From: Prevotella sp.
GTDB taxonomy: Bacteria; Bacteroidota; Bacteroidia; Bacteroidales; Bacteroidaceae
Assembly: GCA_017623155.1 (NCBI GenBank)
Contig: JAGAPR010000001.1
Coordinates: forward strand, 62,001-126,000
Direction: 5' to 3'
Length of the DNA: 64,000 nucleotides
The position numbers and the translations under genes are program-made. The first letter of the stretch is position 1, and each line of letters starts with the position of its first letter. The notes beneath the pieces are model-generated. The model saw nothing but the letters and a program-made list of their open reading frames with translations, was not told where the DNA came from and made no database searches. Shown in pieces: positions 46,621 to 55,968 of the stretch.

Positions 46621-46685
46621 GGATTACAAATACCTTGTAATGGGATTACAAATACTTTGTAATAGGATTACAAATATTTTGTATG
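46621..46685. repeat. Three 22-bp tandem units, each a small palindrome
   Basis: Units start with GGATTACAAATA; the middle one contains ATTACAAA-TAC-TTTGTAAT, a perfect inverted repeat. A diverged fourth unit (TATTACAATTGCCTTGTAAC) follows. About 130 bases before the protease gene. Confidence 0.8.
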
Positions 46686-46815
46686 CCTATTACAATTGCC
46701 TTGTAACCGAAGTACGAAGCAACAGTAATAAAGCGTTGAAAAGCGAATTAGTTGACATTATTTTTTGCTTTCTCGCTTTTTTTTGTTTCTTTTGCACATT
46801 ATAATAATGTGATAT

Positions 46816-49032
46816 ATGATTATGATGCCGGTAAAAATCTTTCGCTTTCGAGTATTGTTCTTTGTCGCAGTCTGTGCGACGAGTCTGCTGTCTGCGTTTG
46901 CCGGCGACCGTCATAAGATGTCTGCACTTGTGCGCCGCGCCGTTATCGAGGCCGGCGGGCATGGCCGCAGAGCGGTGGCTGCCAAGTCGCCGGGGCGCAT
47001 CTGTGCCTTTGTCAGAGCCAATCCCGCAGCGGCCGACAGCGTTTTCCGTGCCAACGGATGTACCGTACGCGACCGTCGCGGTGATATATTCATTGCCGAC
47101 ATACCGCTTGCGGGCATTAATTCATTGGCTGCCGCCCGGGCTGTGAGCCGCATCGAGGCTTCGCTTCCGGCACGCCCCACAACCGACACCACCGCCGTCA
47201 TTACCTCGGCCGACATTGCATCCGCGGGAATATCGTTGCCGCAGGCTTTTACGGGCAAGGGTGTTGTGCTGGGAATAATGGATGTCGGTTTCGACCTCAC
47301 GCATCCCACATTCTACACTTCCGACCTTGCCAGCTATCGTGTGGGTGCTTTCTGGGACCAGTTAGACCGCGACACCGTGGGCAGCGGTTTTCCCGTGGGG
47401 CGCGATTATCGCGGAGCCGAAGCCGTGTTGGCCAAGCAGTGTTCGGCCGATGCCGCCCTGCATTCGCACGGAACACACACGCTCGGCATTGCCGCCGGCT
47501 CGGGAGCAGGCAGTCGCTATCGCGGTATAGCCTTCGACAGTGAGATTTGTGCCGTGAGTAACGCCGTGACCTCAGATATCGTGCTCATCGACTCGGCCGA
47601 CATATACAAGTACACATCTGCCACAGACGCGCTCGGGTTCAAGTATCTTTTCGATTATGCCGACAGCCGGGGCATGCCTTGCGTGGCATCGTTCAGCGAG
47701 GGGTATCATCCCGGTTTCGACTCGGAAGACAGCCTTTACTGCGAGTATCTCGACCGTATTTGCGGCCCGGGGCATATCATTGTCACCTCGGCCGGCAACG
47801 AGTCGCTATATATCAAGCATCTGCCGAAGCCCGCCTACCGCCCGTCGGCCGGCACGTTCGTGGCTTGCGGAGACCGCCGGGCATCGTTCAGAGCCACATC
47901 CGACGGCCCGTTCGGCATCAGTATCGTGGCCTTCGGGGCTTCGAGAGACACTGTCTCTTTCGGTTCTTCCAGCTGTATTGAAGACTCCGTGACAACGTTT
48001 CACGGCGTGTTTCCCTCCACGGGGCAGACTGTGGACATTGAGGTGCTGCGCTATCATTCGACTGTATATGCCGGTGACACCGTTTATTACATCACCGTCA
48101 ACTCCTCGGTTCCGATTGGTTCCGATGTTCCCACGGCTGTAATCGTTGACGGCGGTCGGGCCGATGTGTCCTTGGATGCCGTGGCCGGTGCGATGTTTAT
48201 CAACGGACAAGCCGACCCTGCGCTTGCCGATGCCGTGGCGGGGCATAACATTCTCGCTCCCGGATGCTTCCCGAGACTGATAACTGTGGGCGCGGCGATG
48301 CACCGTCCCGGTTTTGGAAATTATCTCGGAGAGTGGGTTTTCACCAATGCGGAGGGGCTCTCTCCCGGTGAGAGAGCGGCCTATTCGTCGATGGGGCCGC
48401 TGCCCGATGGAACGGTAAAACCCGATGTCGTGGCTCCCGGTAACAACGTCATATCGTCTTACAGCAGCTTTTATATCGAGCAAAATCCCGATGCGAGCGA
48501 CATAAACTCGTGCGTGGAGTTCTTTGATTTCCGCGGTCGCAGATACGCTTGGGCGGCCGATACCGGCACGTCGATGGCCGCTCCCGTGGTGGCCGGAGCC
48601 GTGGCCTTGTGGCTTCAAGCCGTTCCCACGCTCACGCCGGAAGATGTAATGGAAGTGATAAAAGCCACGAGCCATCGCAGAAACGGCTTGGCCGATTATC
48701 CGAACAATGAGTACGGATATGGCGAAATAAACGTGCACGCCGGCCTGTTGCACCTGCTCGGACTTACATCGGTATACGGATTGTCCACCGACAGTCCGCG
48801 CGATGTGTCGGTGACATACTCCGACGGGCGGTTGCGCCTTGCTTTCAACGGTTTGCAATCGCGCGAAGTCGCTGTTCGCGTGTACTCACTCTCTGGCCGA
48901 AAGGTGCATGAAAGCGTGGTGAAAGCCGCGGGCGGCACCACCGTCGACATTCCGTTGCCGTCGCTTCCGCCGGGTGTTTATGCCGTGCAGGCCGACTGTC
49001 GCGGCGGCGGTTCGGTGCTGATAAGAATATGA
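46816..49032 (+). CDS. Subtilisin-like (S8) serine protease with type IX-like C-terminal domain
   Basis: 738 residues; signal peptide with VLFFVAVCATSLLSAFAG. Catalytic triad: Asp in GIMDVGFDLTHP (about 156), His in HSHGTHTLGIAAG (about 218), Ser in GTSMAAPVVAG (about 586). A prodomain-like region lies at 30-125, and an insert of about 200 residues sits between oxyanion Asn (TSAGNES) and Ser. The last 75 residues (VRVYSLSGRKVHESVV, LPPGVYAVQ) match the type IX sorting domain. The first ATG of a cluster of three (46816, 46822, 46825) is used. A secreted or surface protease. Confidence 0.94.
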   Translation: MIMMPVKIFRFRVLFFVAVCATSLLSAFAGDRHKMSALVRRAVIEAGGHGRRAVAAKSPGRICAFVRANPAAADSVFRANGCTVRDRRGDIFIADIPLAGINSLAAARAVSRIEASLPARPTTDTTAVITSADIASAGISLPQAFTGKGVVLGIMDVGFDLTHPTFYTSDLASYRVGAFWDQLDRDTVGSGFPVGRDYRGAEAVLAKQCSADAALHSHGTHTLGIAAGSGAGSRYRGIAFDSEICAVSNAVTSDIVLIDSADIYKYTSATDALGFKYLFDYADSRGMPCVASFSEGYHPGFDSEDSLYCEYLDRICGPGHIIVTSAGNESLYIKHLPKPAYRPSAGTFVACGDRRASFRATSDGPFGISIVAFGASRDTVSFGSSSCIEDSVTTFHGVFPSTGQTVDIEVLRYHSTVYAGDTVYYITVNSSVPIGSDVPTAVIVDGGRADVSLDAVAGAMFINGQADPALADAVAGHNILAPGCFPRLITVGAAMHRPGFGNYLGEWVFTNAEGLSPGERAAYSSMGPLPDGTVKPDVVAPGNNVISSYSSFYIEQNPDASDINSCVEFFDFRGRRYAWAADTGTSMAAPVVAGAVALWLQAVPTLTPEDVMEVIKATSHRRNGLADYPNNEYGYGEINVHAGLLHLLGLTSVYGLSTDSPRDVSVTYSDGRLRLAFNGLQSREVAVRVYSLSGRKVHESVVKAAGGTTVDIPLPSLPPGVYAVQADCRGGGSVLIRI

Positions 49033-49083
49033 TATCATTCTTGCGAAAACATGAAAAAAGACAAAACGAAATAAAACGACAAA

Positions 49084-49965
49084 ATGAAGATGAAAAAGAC
49101 AAGAATGCTTTTGATGGCGGCGGTTGCCGCCGTTCTCACCGGTTGCGGCACAACCGGCACCGTGCCCATCACCGGGCGCAAGCAACATCTGCTCGTAAAC
49201 GACGAGCAAGTGCTCAGTCTCAGTAACCAACAGTATCAGGAGTACATGAAAACGGCCCGTCCGTCGGTCAACGCCGCGAACACGGCGATGGTGCGCAGGG
49301 TGGGGCAGCGTCTTGCCTCGGCCGTGGTGACGTACCTCAATAACAACGGACTCGGCAGTGAGGTGTCGCAGTATAAGTGGGAATTTAACCTTGTGCAAGA
49401 CAACAACGTGAACGCGTTTTGCATGCCGGGCGGCAAGATTGTGGTCTACGAGGGGCTGCTGCCTGTCACCGGCGACGAGAGTTCTTTGGCCATTGTTCTC
49501 GGTCATGAGATTGCGCATGCGGTGGCAAAACATTCTGCCGAGCGATTGAGTAATCAGGTGCGGCAGCAATATGGCGGGCAGATACTCGGGTCGGTGCTCA
49601 CCGGCTCTGGCGCAAGCAGCGGCGTGCAACAACTCGGAGCCACGGCGTTCGGTCTCGGCTCGTCTCTCGGTTCGGCTGCATACTCGCGCAAACAGGAGAG
49701 CGAAGCCGACCGTCTCGGCATCATTTTCGCCGCTATGGCCGGCTATGATCCGCGTGTGGCAGTGCCTTTCTGGCAACGCATGGCGTCGGCATCGGGTGGC
49801 GGTTCGTCGTCGCTTTTCAGCGATCACCCCAGTGACGCGAAGCGAATAGCAAGCATACAGGGATGGATGCCCGAGGCTTTGAAATACTATAAAGGTGGAA
49901 ATGCCGGTGCGAAATCGACACCGGCGACAAACGGAAAGACCATACATATATCGACAAAGCGATAG
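49084..49965 (+). CDS. M48-family metalloprotease lipoprotein (LoiP/BepA-like)
   Basis: 293 residues; lipobox LTGC (about residue 21) and the familiar PITGRKQHLLV start. Zinc motif HEIAH at residues 141-145, third ligand Glu in ESEADRLG. YEGLLPVTGDESSLAIVLGHEIAHAV is typical. Probable periplasmic protein quality control. It follows the protease gene by 51 bases and ends at a strong terminator, so both may be one unit. Confidence 0.94.
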   Translation: MKMKKTRMLLMAAVAAVLTGCGTTGTVPITGRKQHLLVNDEQVLSLSNQQYQEYMKTARPSVNAANTAMVRRVGQRLASAVVTYLNNNGLGSEVSQYKWEFNLVQDNNVNAFCMPGGKIVVYEGLLPVTGDESSLAIVLGHEIAHAVAKHSAERLSNQVRQQYGGQILGSVLTGSGASSGVQQLGATAFGLGSSLGSAAYSRKQESEADRLGIIFAAMAGYDPRVAVPFWQRMASASGGGSSSLFSDHPSDAKRIASIQGWMPEALKYYKGGNAGAKSTPATNGKTIHISTKR

Positions 49966-50000
49966 CTCCGGCATACGGAAAAGTGCTTGCGGAGCATAAT

Positions 50001-50057
50001 CAAAAGCCCGAAAATATTGAGATAACCAATCGGCGGCTCAATACTTTCGGGCTTTTG
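50001..50057. terminator. Bidirectional terminator
   Basis: 21-base arms (50001-50021 and 50037-50057) with one mismatch, ending CAAAAG / CTTTTG. Between the M48 gene and the end of the aromatic operon. Confidence 0.9.
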
Positions 50058-50102
50058 GCGTTTTGAATGTTGCGGTTTTATCGCATGACGGTGAATATCC
50101 GG

Positions 50103-50897
50103 CTACTTGATATTGTCTATGTCACGCCTCACATTGCTTCTTATCTTCGTGAGATAGGCTTTCATCGCGGCCGCGTCTTTCTTGTCGATGATGTCGAGAA
50201 GGGCGGTAAGCTCATTGCGGATTTGTGCCACCTGCTCGCCGGTATATGGATTGAAGAGAATTTCTTGCAGCAGGAAATCGTCTTCGTTGAGCACCCCTTT
50301 GGCTATCTTCATGTGCCGTTTGAAAGTGGTTCCCGGCGCGTCTTGATGCTTCATCACGGCGGCGAAGACGAAAGTGCTCACGAACGGTATGCTGAGAGAG
50401 TAGGCCACGGTGCGGTCGTGCTCCTCAAAGGTGTACTCGTATATGTTCAAGTCGAGCCGGCTGTAAAGGTCTTTGAAGAAGATACGGCCCATATAGTCGC
50501 CCTCACTGATTATTATCGCATTCTCTTCGCTCAACTGTTGCAGGTTGGCGAATGTGGGACCGAACATCGGGTGGGTCGATACGAACGGATGCCCGCACTG
50601 TTTGTAATAGTCGTAAAGCCCGGTCTTCACCGACGAGATGTCACTTATTATGCACTCGGCAGGCAGAAACGGCAACACCTCTTCGAATGCCGCGATGGTG
50701 TATTTCACCGTGACGGCGTTTATCACCAGCTCCGGACGGAAGTCTTTTACCTCATCGAGCGATGTCATTCGCCTGCAATTGTAGGTAAACCGCATTCGTT
50801 TCGGGTCCTTGTCGTATACGGCCGTCTCGTGGTCGAAGCTGAGCAGGTCGAGGAAAAAGCTGCCCATCTTACCCGCTCCAAGTATCAGTATTCTCAT
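50103..50897 (-). CDS. tyrA: Prephenate dehydrogenase
   Basis: 264 residues. NAD-binding MRILILGAGKMGSFFLDLL, ISDISSVKTGL, THPMFGPTF with the conserved His, and EEHDRTVAYSLSIPFVSTF in the helical domain. Makes 4-hydroxyphenylpyruvate for tyrosine. Last gene of the aromatic operon; its start overlaps the stop of the DAHPS/CM gene by 4 bases. Confidence 0.94.
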   Translation of the reverse strand: MRILILGAGKMGSFFLDLLSFDHETAVYDKDPKRMRFTYNCRRMTSLDEVKDFRPELVINAVTVKYTIAAFEEVLPFLPAECIISDISSVKTGLYDYYKQCGHPFVSTHPMFGPTFANLQQLSEENAIIISEGDYMGRIFFKDLYSRLDLNIYEYTFEEHDRTVAYSLSIPFVSTFVFAAVMKHQDAPGTTFKRHMKIAKGVLNEDDFLLQEILFNPYTGEQVAQIRNELTALLDIIDKKDAAAMKAYLTKIRSNVRRDIDNIK

Positions 50898-51958
50898 TTG
50901 TTGATGATTTCAAGTTGCTGTTTTACCGACTCTTCGTGTATGTTTTCAAACACTTTCGCCACGAAGTCGGAGCCCATTCCGCATAAAGCGCCTTGTGCTC
51001 CGCGTTTCTCAAGTATCTCGCTGTAACGCGCCGATTGCAGAATAGTCATGTTATGCTCTTTCTTGTACTGTCCGATTTCGCGACATACGCGCATGCGTTT
51101 TGCCAGAAGGTCCATCAGTTGGTTGTCTATCTCGTCTATCTGCTTGCGTAATTGGCCTATGCCTTCTGTCGTGACGGTCTCGTCGCGCACCACAATAAGA
51201 CTGAGAATATAGTCGAGCACATCCGGTGTCACCTGCTGTTTGGCGTCGCTCCAAGCCTTGTCCGGCTCGCAGTGGCTCTCTACTATAAGTCCGTCGAAAC
51301 CGAGATCCATTGCTTGTTGGCACAGCGGGGCAATCAGTTCGCGGCTTCCCCCGATGTGACTCGGGTCGCAGAAGATGGGAAGCTCGGGCATGCGGCGATG
51401 CAGTTCGATTGGAATTTGCCACATTGGCAGGTTGCGGTATATCTTTTTATCATAGCTTGAGAAGCCGCGGTGTATGGCTCCCATGCGCTTGATGCCTGCC
51501 TGATTGATGCGCTCCATGGCTCCAATCCACAGCTCGAGGTCGGGGTTTACGGGGTTTTTCACGAGCACCGGCACGTCAACACCTTTGAGAGCGTCGGCAA
51601 GAGACTGCATTGCGAAGGGATTGGCCGATGTCCGTGCGCCCACCCATAATATGTCGATGCCGTATTTTAATGCCATTTCCACATGCTCGGGGGTGGCTAC
51701 CTCGGTGGATATGAGCATTCCGGTCTGTTCCTTTACGGCTTTCATCCACGGCAGGGCTTTCTCTCCGTTGCCTTCAAAACCGCCGGGCTTTGTGCGTGGT
51801 TTCCACACTCCGGCTCTGAATATCTTGCATCCTTTGGCGGCGAGTTGTGTGGCGGTGGTCATCACCTGTTCCTCTGTTTCGGCCGAGCAAGGGCCTGCTA
51901 TGACGATAGGTCTTTTGTCTTCGTTTGACAGATTGAGCGGTTTTAATTCCAGTTCCAT
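50894..51958 (-). CDS. Bifunctional DAHP synthase / chorismate mutase
   Basis: 354 residues. Residues 1-260: DAHP synthase of the KDO8PS-like type (VIAGPCSAETEEQV, FRAGVWKPRTKPGGFEG, WVGARTSANPF, HRGFSSYDK, CDPSHIGGSRE). Residues about 265-354: AroQ-type chorismate mutase (IGQLRKQIDEIDNQLMDLLAKRM). The fusion joins the first shikimate step with the first Phe/Tyr-specific step, and in related bacteria the mutase part gives feedback control by prephenate. Third gene of the operon. Confidence 0.95.
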   Translation of the reverse strand: MELELKPLNLSNEDKRPIVIAGPCSAETEEQVMTTATQLAAKGCKIFRAGVWKPRTKPGGFEGNGEKALPWMKAVKEQTGMLISTEVATPEHVEMALKYGIDILWVGARTSANPFAMQSLADALKGVDVPVLVKNPVNPDLELWIGAMERINQAGIKRMGAIHRGFSSYDKKIYRNLPMWQIPIELHRRMPELPIFCDPSHIGGSRELIAPLCQQAMDLGFDGLIVESHCEPDKAWSDAKQQVTPDVLDYILSLIVVRDETVTTEGIGQLRKQIDEIDNQLMDLLAKRMRVCREIGQYKKEHNMTILQSARYSEILEKRGAQGALCGMGSDFVAKVFENIHEESVKQQLEIINK

Positions 51959-52010
51959 AATATTCTGTTTGTTTGCGGGGTTGATATTGATGTCGGTATG
52001 CGTGTTTTTA

Positions 52011-53192
52011 TCACCATTCCGACGTTTTAATTCTCTTTAATGCTTCTTGAAGTTTCTCCTCTTTCGCGCAGAGAGAGATGCGTATATAGCGTTCGCCGTT
52101 CGACCCGAAGATAAATCCCGGGGTGATAAACACGCGGCTTTCGTGGAGCACACGCTCGGTGAGCTGCTCGGCATTGTTGTATTTCTCCGGTATTTTTCCC
52201 CAGAGAAACATTCCCACCTGCTTGTTGTCGAATGTGCATCCGAGTGTTTGCATGATGCTCTCGGCATATTTCCGGCGGCGCGAATAGGTTTCGATGTTTG
52301 CCTGTCTGTGCCATTCCTCATCGTTGGCGTATGCCTCTGCGGCGGCGAGTTGTATGCCTCTGAACGTTCCGCTGTCTATATTGCTCTTCACTTTCAGTAT
52401 CCAGTTGATGAACGTCGTGTTTGAAGCACACATTCCCACGCGCCATCCCGGCATGTTGTGGCTCTTGCTCATGGAGTTGAACTCGATGCAACAGTCTTTT
52501 GCCCCTTCCGTTTGCAGGAGCGACATCGGGTTGTCGTTGAGGATGAAAGAGTAGGGGTTGTCGTTCACCACCACTATCCCGTGACGGCGTGCGAAGTCTA
52601 CAAGCCGTTCGTAAGTTTCCTTTCGGGCGTTTCCTCCGGTAGGCATGTTGGGATAGTTTGTCCACATCAGTTTCACGTTGGTGAGGTCGATGCTTTCCAA
52701 TTCGTCGAAATCCGGCTGCCATCCGTTGTCTTCCCGCAGGTTGTAGTTCACCACTTCGGCGCCGAGAATGCGGCTGAGTGATGTATACGTGGGGTATCCG
52801 GGATTTGGCACGAGCACCTTGTCGCCCGGGTTTACGAATGCCAGCGTGACATGAAGTATTCCCTCTTTCGAGCCGATGAGCGGTTGTATTTCCGTTGCCG
52901 GGTCGAGAGTCACGCCGTACCAGCGTTTGTAGAAGTCGGCCATTGCCTGCCGTAGTTCGGGCGTTCCCATTGTGGGTTGATATCCGTGGGCATCTGGCCG
53001 GCGGGCCACCTCGCACAGCTTGTCTATCGTTTTCTCCGATGGCGGCATGTCGGGGCTGCCTATTGCCAGACTGATGATGTCCCGTCCTTCGGCATTAAGC
53101 CGCGCCACTTCCTTGAGTTTGCGGCTGAAGTAGTATTCGCTTACCAGCCCGAGTCGTTCGGCAGGTCGTATGTCAGTCACTTTGTTTTCCAT
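52011..53192 (-). CDS. Class I/II PLP aminotransferase of the Phe/Tyr operon
   Basis: 393 residues. PLP-binding Lys in SMSKSHNMPGWRVG, NYPNMPTGG loop, GYQPTMGTPELRQAM, and a C-terminal Arg in RYIRISLC. Position between pheA and the DAHPS/CM gene suggests the final transamination of phenylpyruvate and hydroxyphenylpyruvate (or prephenate to arogenate). It overlaps pheA by 20 bases at its start. Confidence 0.92.
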   Translation of the reverse strand: MENKVTDIRPAERLGLVSEYYFSRKLKEVARLNAEGRDIISLAIGSPDMPPSEKTIDKLCEVARRPDAHGYQPTMGTPELRQAMADFYKRWYGVTLDPATEIQPLIGSKEGILHVTLAFVNPGDKVLVPNPGYPTYTSLSRILGAEVVNYNLREDNGWQPDFDELESIDLTNVKLMWTNYPNMPTGGNARKETYERLVDFARRHGIVVVNDNPYSFILNDNPMSLLQTEGAKDCCIEFNSMSKSHNMPGWRVGMCASNTTFINWILKVKSNIDSGTFRGIQLAAAEAYANDEEWHRQANIETYSRRRKYAESIMQTLGCTFDNKQVGMFLWGKIPEKYNNAEQLTERVLHESRVFITPGFIFGSNGERYIRISLCAKEEKLQEALKRIKTSEW

Positions 53193-54015
53193 TTATGTAC
53201 TCTCCTAAAATCTTTAATTCTCTTGTCAGTGGTGTTATGGCGTCGATGCTTTGGCGGTATCTTGTGAGGTTGTCGTATGTCACATCGACGTAGAACATGT
53301 ACTCCCATTCGCGCCCGATGATGGGCAACGACTGTATCTTTGTCATGTTTATCTTGTAGAACGACAGTATGCTCAGCACCTGAGACAGCGACCCCTCTTC
53401 GTGCGGAAGTGAGAAAACGAGGCTCGACTTGTCTGTCTTGTCAATCGGACGCAGGTAGTCGGCTTTTCTCGGGTCGCACACGACGAGAAACCTTGTGAAG
53501 TTATGTTTGTTGTCTTCTATATGGTTTTCGAGTATTTTCATGCCGTACATTTCCGCCGCCGCCGCGCTGCATATTGCTGCGTGGCCGTGTTGCCTGTTGT
53601 CGAAAATCTCTTTTGCCGCTCCGGCCGTGTCTTCGTTTTCCACGGCTTTCATTTCCGTGTGGCGCGCGAGAAACTCCCGGCATTGCATCAGTGCCACGGG
53701 GTGTGAGTGTATTTCGGTGATGGTGTCCCAGTCGTCGTCGGGCAGGCAGCAGATGCAGTGTGATATATGGAGCTTGTGCTCGCCCACGACCGCTGTTCCC
53801 GAGTCGCGCAGCAGTTCGTAGTTGTGCAGCAGGCTGCCGGCTATCGTGTTCTCGATTGCCGTCATTCCGATTATTGTCGGGTCATTCTTTATGCAGTCGA
53901 ACACCTCCTCAAATGTGGCGCAACATATCAGTTGTGTCTGTTCTCCCTCGAAATATTGGTTTGCCGCTATGTCGTGAAACGACCCCCTGAGTCCTTGTAT
54001 CGCTATTCTTTTCAT
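53173..54015 (-). CDS. pheA: Prephenate dehydratase
   Basis: 280 residues. Periplasmic-binding-like catalytic domain with IQGLRGSFHDIAAN, GMTAIENTIAGSL, and DNKHNFTRFLVV containing the catalytic Thr-Arg-Phe. The ACT domain (about 200-275, SLVFSLPHEEGSLSQVLSIL) should bind Phe for feedback. First structural gene of the operon; a leader peptide and terminator hairpin lie between it and the promoter. Confidence 0.96.
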   Translation of the reverse strand: MKRIAIQGLRGSFHDIAANQYFEGEQTQLICCATFEEVFDCIKNDPTIIGMTAIENTIAGSLLHNYELLRDSGTAVVGEHKLHISHCICCLPDDDWDTITEIHSHPVALMQCREFLARHTEMKAVENEDTAGAAKEIFDNRQHGHAAICSAAAAEMYGMKILENHIEDNKHNFTRFLVVCDPRKADYLRPIDKTDKSSLVFSLPHEEGSLSQVLSILSFYKINMTKIQSLPIIGREWEYMFYVDVTYDNLTRYRQSIDAITPLTRELKILGEYINGKQSD

Positions 54016-54038
54016 CTTTTACCGTTTGTATTTAATCG

Positions 54039-54072
54039 AAAATCCCGCCTCATTGTGGTGAAGCGGGATTTT
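54039..54072 (-). terminator. Attenuator hairpin before pheA
   Basis: Minus strand: AAAATCCCGC (54072-54063), 14-base loop, GCGGGATTTT (54048-54039); the U-tract is the TTTT of the 3' arm. It ends 23 bases before the pheA ATG. Its 5' arm with adjoining loop bases (TCCCGCTTC, 54068-54060) can instead pair with GAAGCGGGA in the leader ORF (54138-54130). Confidence 0.8.
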
Positions 54073-54117
54073 GACTGTATATCATCTTTATGATGTTGTC
54101 TTGTCATAAGTTGAAAT

Positions 54118-54195
54118 TTACACGCAACTTCCCGCTTCGCAATTCCTTGCAAAGTAGAAAAAATAGTTGTAAAAGTATGCGTGAAACTTATTCAT
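54118..54195 (-). CDS. Phe/Tyr-rich leader peptide of the pheA operon
   Basis: 25 codons plus TAA. Residues 4-15 are F-H-A-Y-F-Y-N-Y-F-F-Y-F: five Phe and four Tyr. The ATG is about 22 bases after the expected RNA start. Codons 20-22 (GAA GCG GGA) are complementary to the 5' side of the terminator hairpin 62 bases downstream. A ribosome stalled at the Phe/Tyr run would leave codons 20-22 free to form the antiterminator; a ribosome reaching the stop codon would cover them and let the terminator form. Coding role is inferred from composition and layout. Confidence 0.85.
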   Translation of the reverse strand: MNKFHAYFYNYFFYFARNCEAGSCV

Positions 54196-54223
54196 AATCT
54201 TGTTATTTTTGTTTACTCGATTG

Positions 54224-54255
54224 CAAAAGTAAAGATTTTCTGTGAATAAAACAAA
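54224..54255 (-). promoter_or_regulatory. Promoter of the pheA operon
   Basis: Minus strand -33 TTTG at 54255-54252, 20-base spacer, -7 TACTTTTG at 54231-54224. Confidence 0.8.
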
Positions 54256-54293
54256 TAAAATGCGCTTTTTTTTGTGTTTTGCTTACATTTTAT

Positions 54294-55169
54294 TCATAAT
54301 CCGAGCGGATTGATAAAACTCGACTTGCGCATTTTGTTCTCGATGCCCTCGGCAGAGTATTCGCCCGTGATGTCGTTTATTTGGTCGGGATTAAGTTCCA
54401 ACACTCGCTGCATGTCGGCCTGTGCTCCGTTCATGTCGCCTTTGTTGTATCTTAGCTCTCCGCGCTCTTTGAATGCCTCGGAGCAGAACGGATTAAGTTC
54501 CGTCAACTTATTATATATGTCTGTTGCGGTATCCGCATGCCCCGCGGCGGCCTCGGCTCTCGCTTTCAGAAGCAGGGCGTCTTCGTTTTCTCCGTAGGTG
54601 CTTATCAGCGTGTCAGCGTCTTTTCCGGCTCCCGCGGCATCGCCCATTTTCAGCAGAAGTTGCCCGCGTAGCAGATATGCGGCGGCAAAATCGGGGTCTA
54701 ACGCTATGGCGCGGCTCACCGTTGCCACGGCTGCCACGGCATTGCCCATGCCGTCGTGTGCCCGGGCATACAGATAATTGCCGCGCGCGCACTTGTTGTC
54801 TATATCGAGAATACGTGTGCAGAGGGCGGCCATTTTGTCGTAGTCTTCCGTGAGAAAGGCCACGTCTGCCATGCGGATGAGTATCTCCTTGTTGTCGGGT
54901 TGCGCGTCGTAGAGCACGTTCAGGTGGGTCATTGCCTCGTCGAGCCTGTCGGTGTGTATCAGTGATTGGGCGATATAGTCGTGTATCTCGAGGTCATCGT
55001 GTATTTCGAGAGCCTTCTCATAGCATTTCACAGCATAGTCGTGCTGTCCCATCCGGGCGGCTTTCACGCCGTCATACTTGAACAAGTCAAATCTTTTTGC
55101 CTCGTCCGTCCGCTGTTTCTCTTCGGGAGTCTCCTCGCTGCCCCCGAACAATGCTTTAAATATATTCAT
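54294..55169 (-). CDS. Tetratricopeptide-repeat protein
   Basis: 291 residues, about six TPR units from residue 30 on (DYAVKCYEKALEIHDD, DEAMTHLNVLYDAQPDN, AAVATVSRAIALDPDFAAAY, and the last GAQADMQRVLELNPDQ). No signal peptide; the start is MNIFKALFGGSEETPEEKQR. Cytoplasmic scaffold of unknown partners. Its stop is only about 40 bases from the pheA -33 box. Confidence 0.88.
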   Translation of the reverse strand: MNIFKALFGGSEETPEEKQRTDEAKRFDLFKYDGVKAARMGQHDYAVKCYEKALEIHDDLEIHDYIAQSLIHTDRLDEAMTHLNVLYDAQPDNKEILIRMADVAFLTEDYDKMAALCTRILDIDNKCARGNYLYARAHDGMGNAVAAVATVSRAIALDPDFAAAYLLRGQLLLKMGDAAGAGKDADTLISTYGENEDALLLKARAEAAAGHADTATDIYNKLTELNPFCSEAFKERGELRYNKGDMNGAQADMQRVLELNPDQINDITGEYSAEGIENKMRKSSFINPLGL

Positions 55170-55392
55170 CGTGTTATATTCTTTTTATGTATGTTCTATT
55201 TTATCAAACGGCTTGTCGTCTGCCGTTTTAGGATGCAAAAATAGATAAAAAAGACTGAAAAGCAAAGAATAATGTCGATAAATTAAGGAGTTAAGAAGTT
55301 AAGCCAAATGCTTTCAAGACTTGTTGGTAATCATAACTCTTCACTTCTCCTCCACTTTGGGATGTTTGGTGGGGCTTAACATTTTACTTTCG

Positions 55393-55826
55393 TATTTAAC
55401 TTAAAATGTGTAAATAAAAAGTAAAAATACGTGACGATGTAAATTTGCGAAGTAGGTTTTATTAACTTAAAATATTTAACTAAAAGGATGGTTGTTTAAT
55501 ATTTATAAACAATTTCATGTCGGCATTTTCTCCTTTTCGTACTTTTTTGCCTTGCAATAAGGCCGTAATTGCATTGTATTTACGGCCTAACGGGAGTGCA
55601 ATTAGGCCGTAACTGGAATGCAATTACGGCCTAATTGGAAAACAAGACCGTTTTTGAGGCAATGAAAAACGGTGCAAATCTTTATAACAATCTCATACAT
55701 AGATATTTACACAAAGTGCTCCATAATTCGCGTATTTGCGCCAAAAAATTTTTTCTTGAAAAAGAATCGATTCTCAGCGACGTTAACATATTAAATCTTG
55801 ACAATTTATTTACGCTTGTTTAACAA
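55393..55826 (+). repeat. Dispersed intergenic repeat, copy C
   Basis: Same structure as copies A and B: AT-rich arm, alternating GGCCGTAA/TTACGGCC boxes at about 55560-55632, 62-codon frame 55635-55823. The rest of the gap (55170-55392, 55827-55968) is AT-rich; after the repeat a short GATGTCAGAAGTGAGATG remnant of the minisatellite remains. Confidence 0.85.
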
Positions 55827-55968
55827 AAAAACATGGAATATGTTAAATAGAATATGCCGGATGTCAGAAGTGAGATGATCGGTTGTAAATACTTTGAAAT
55901 CGTGTTATTTTATCAAAATAAAATCAAGTAAAAGCGGTTATCGCAATTCGGTTGCAGTGAATTTTAAA

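Noticed and set aside
47806-49974. Long minus-strand frames opposite the S8 and M48 protease genes
   Set aside because: Shadow frames rich in His, Arg and Gly; catalytic motifs are on the plus strand.
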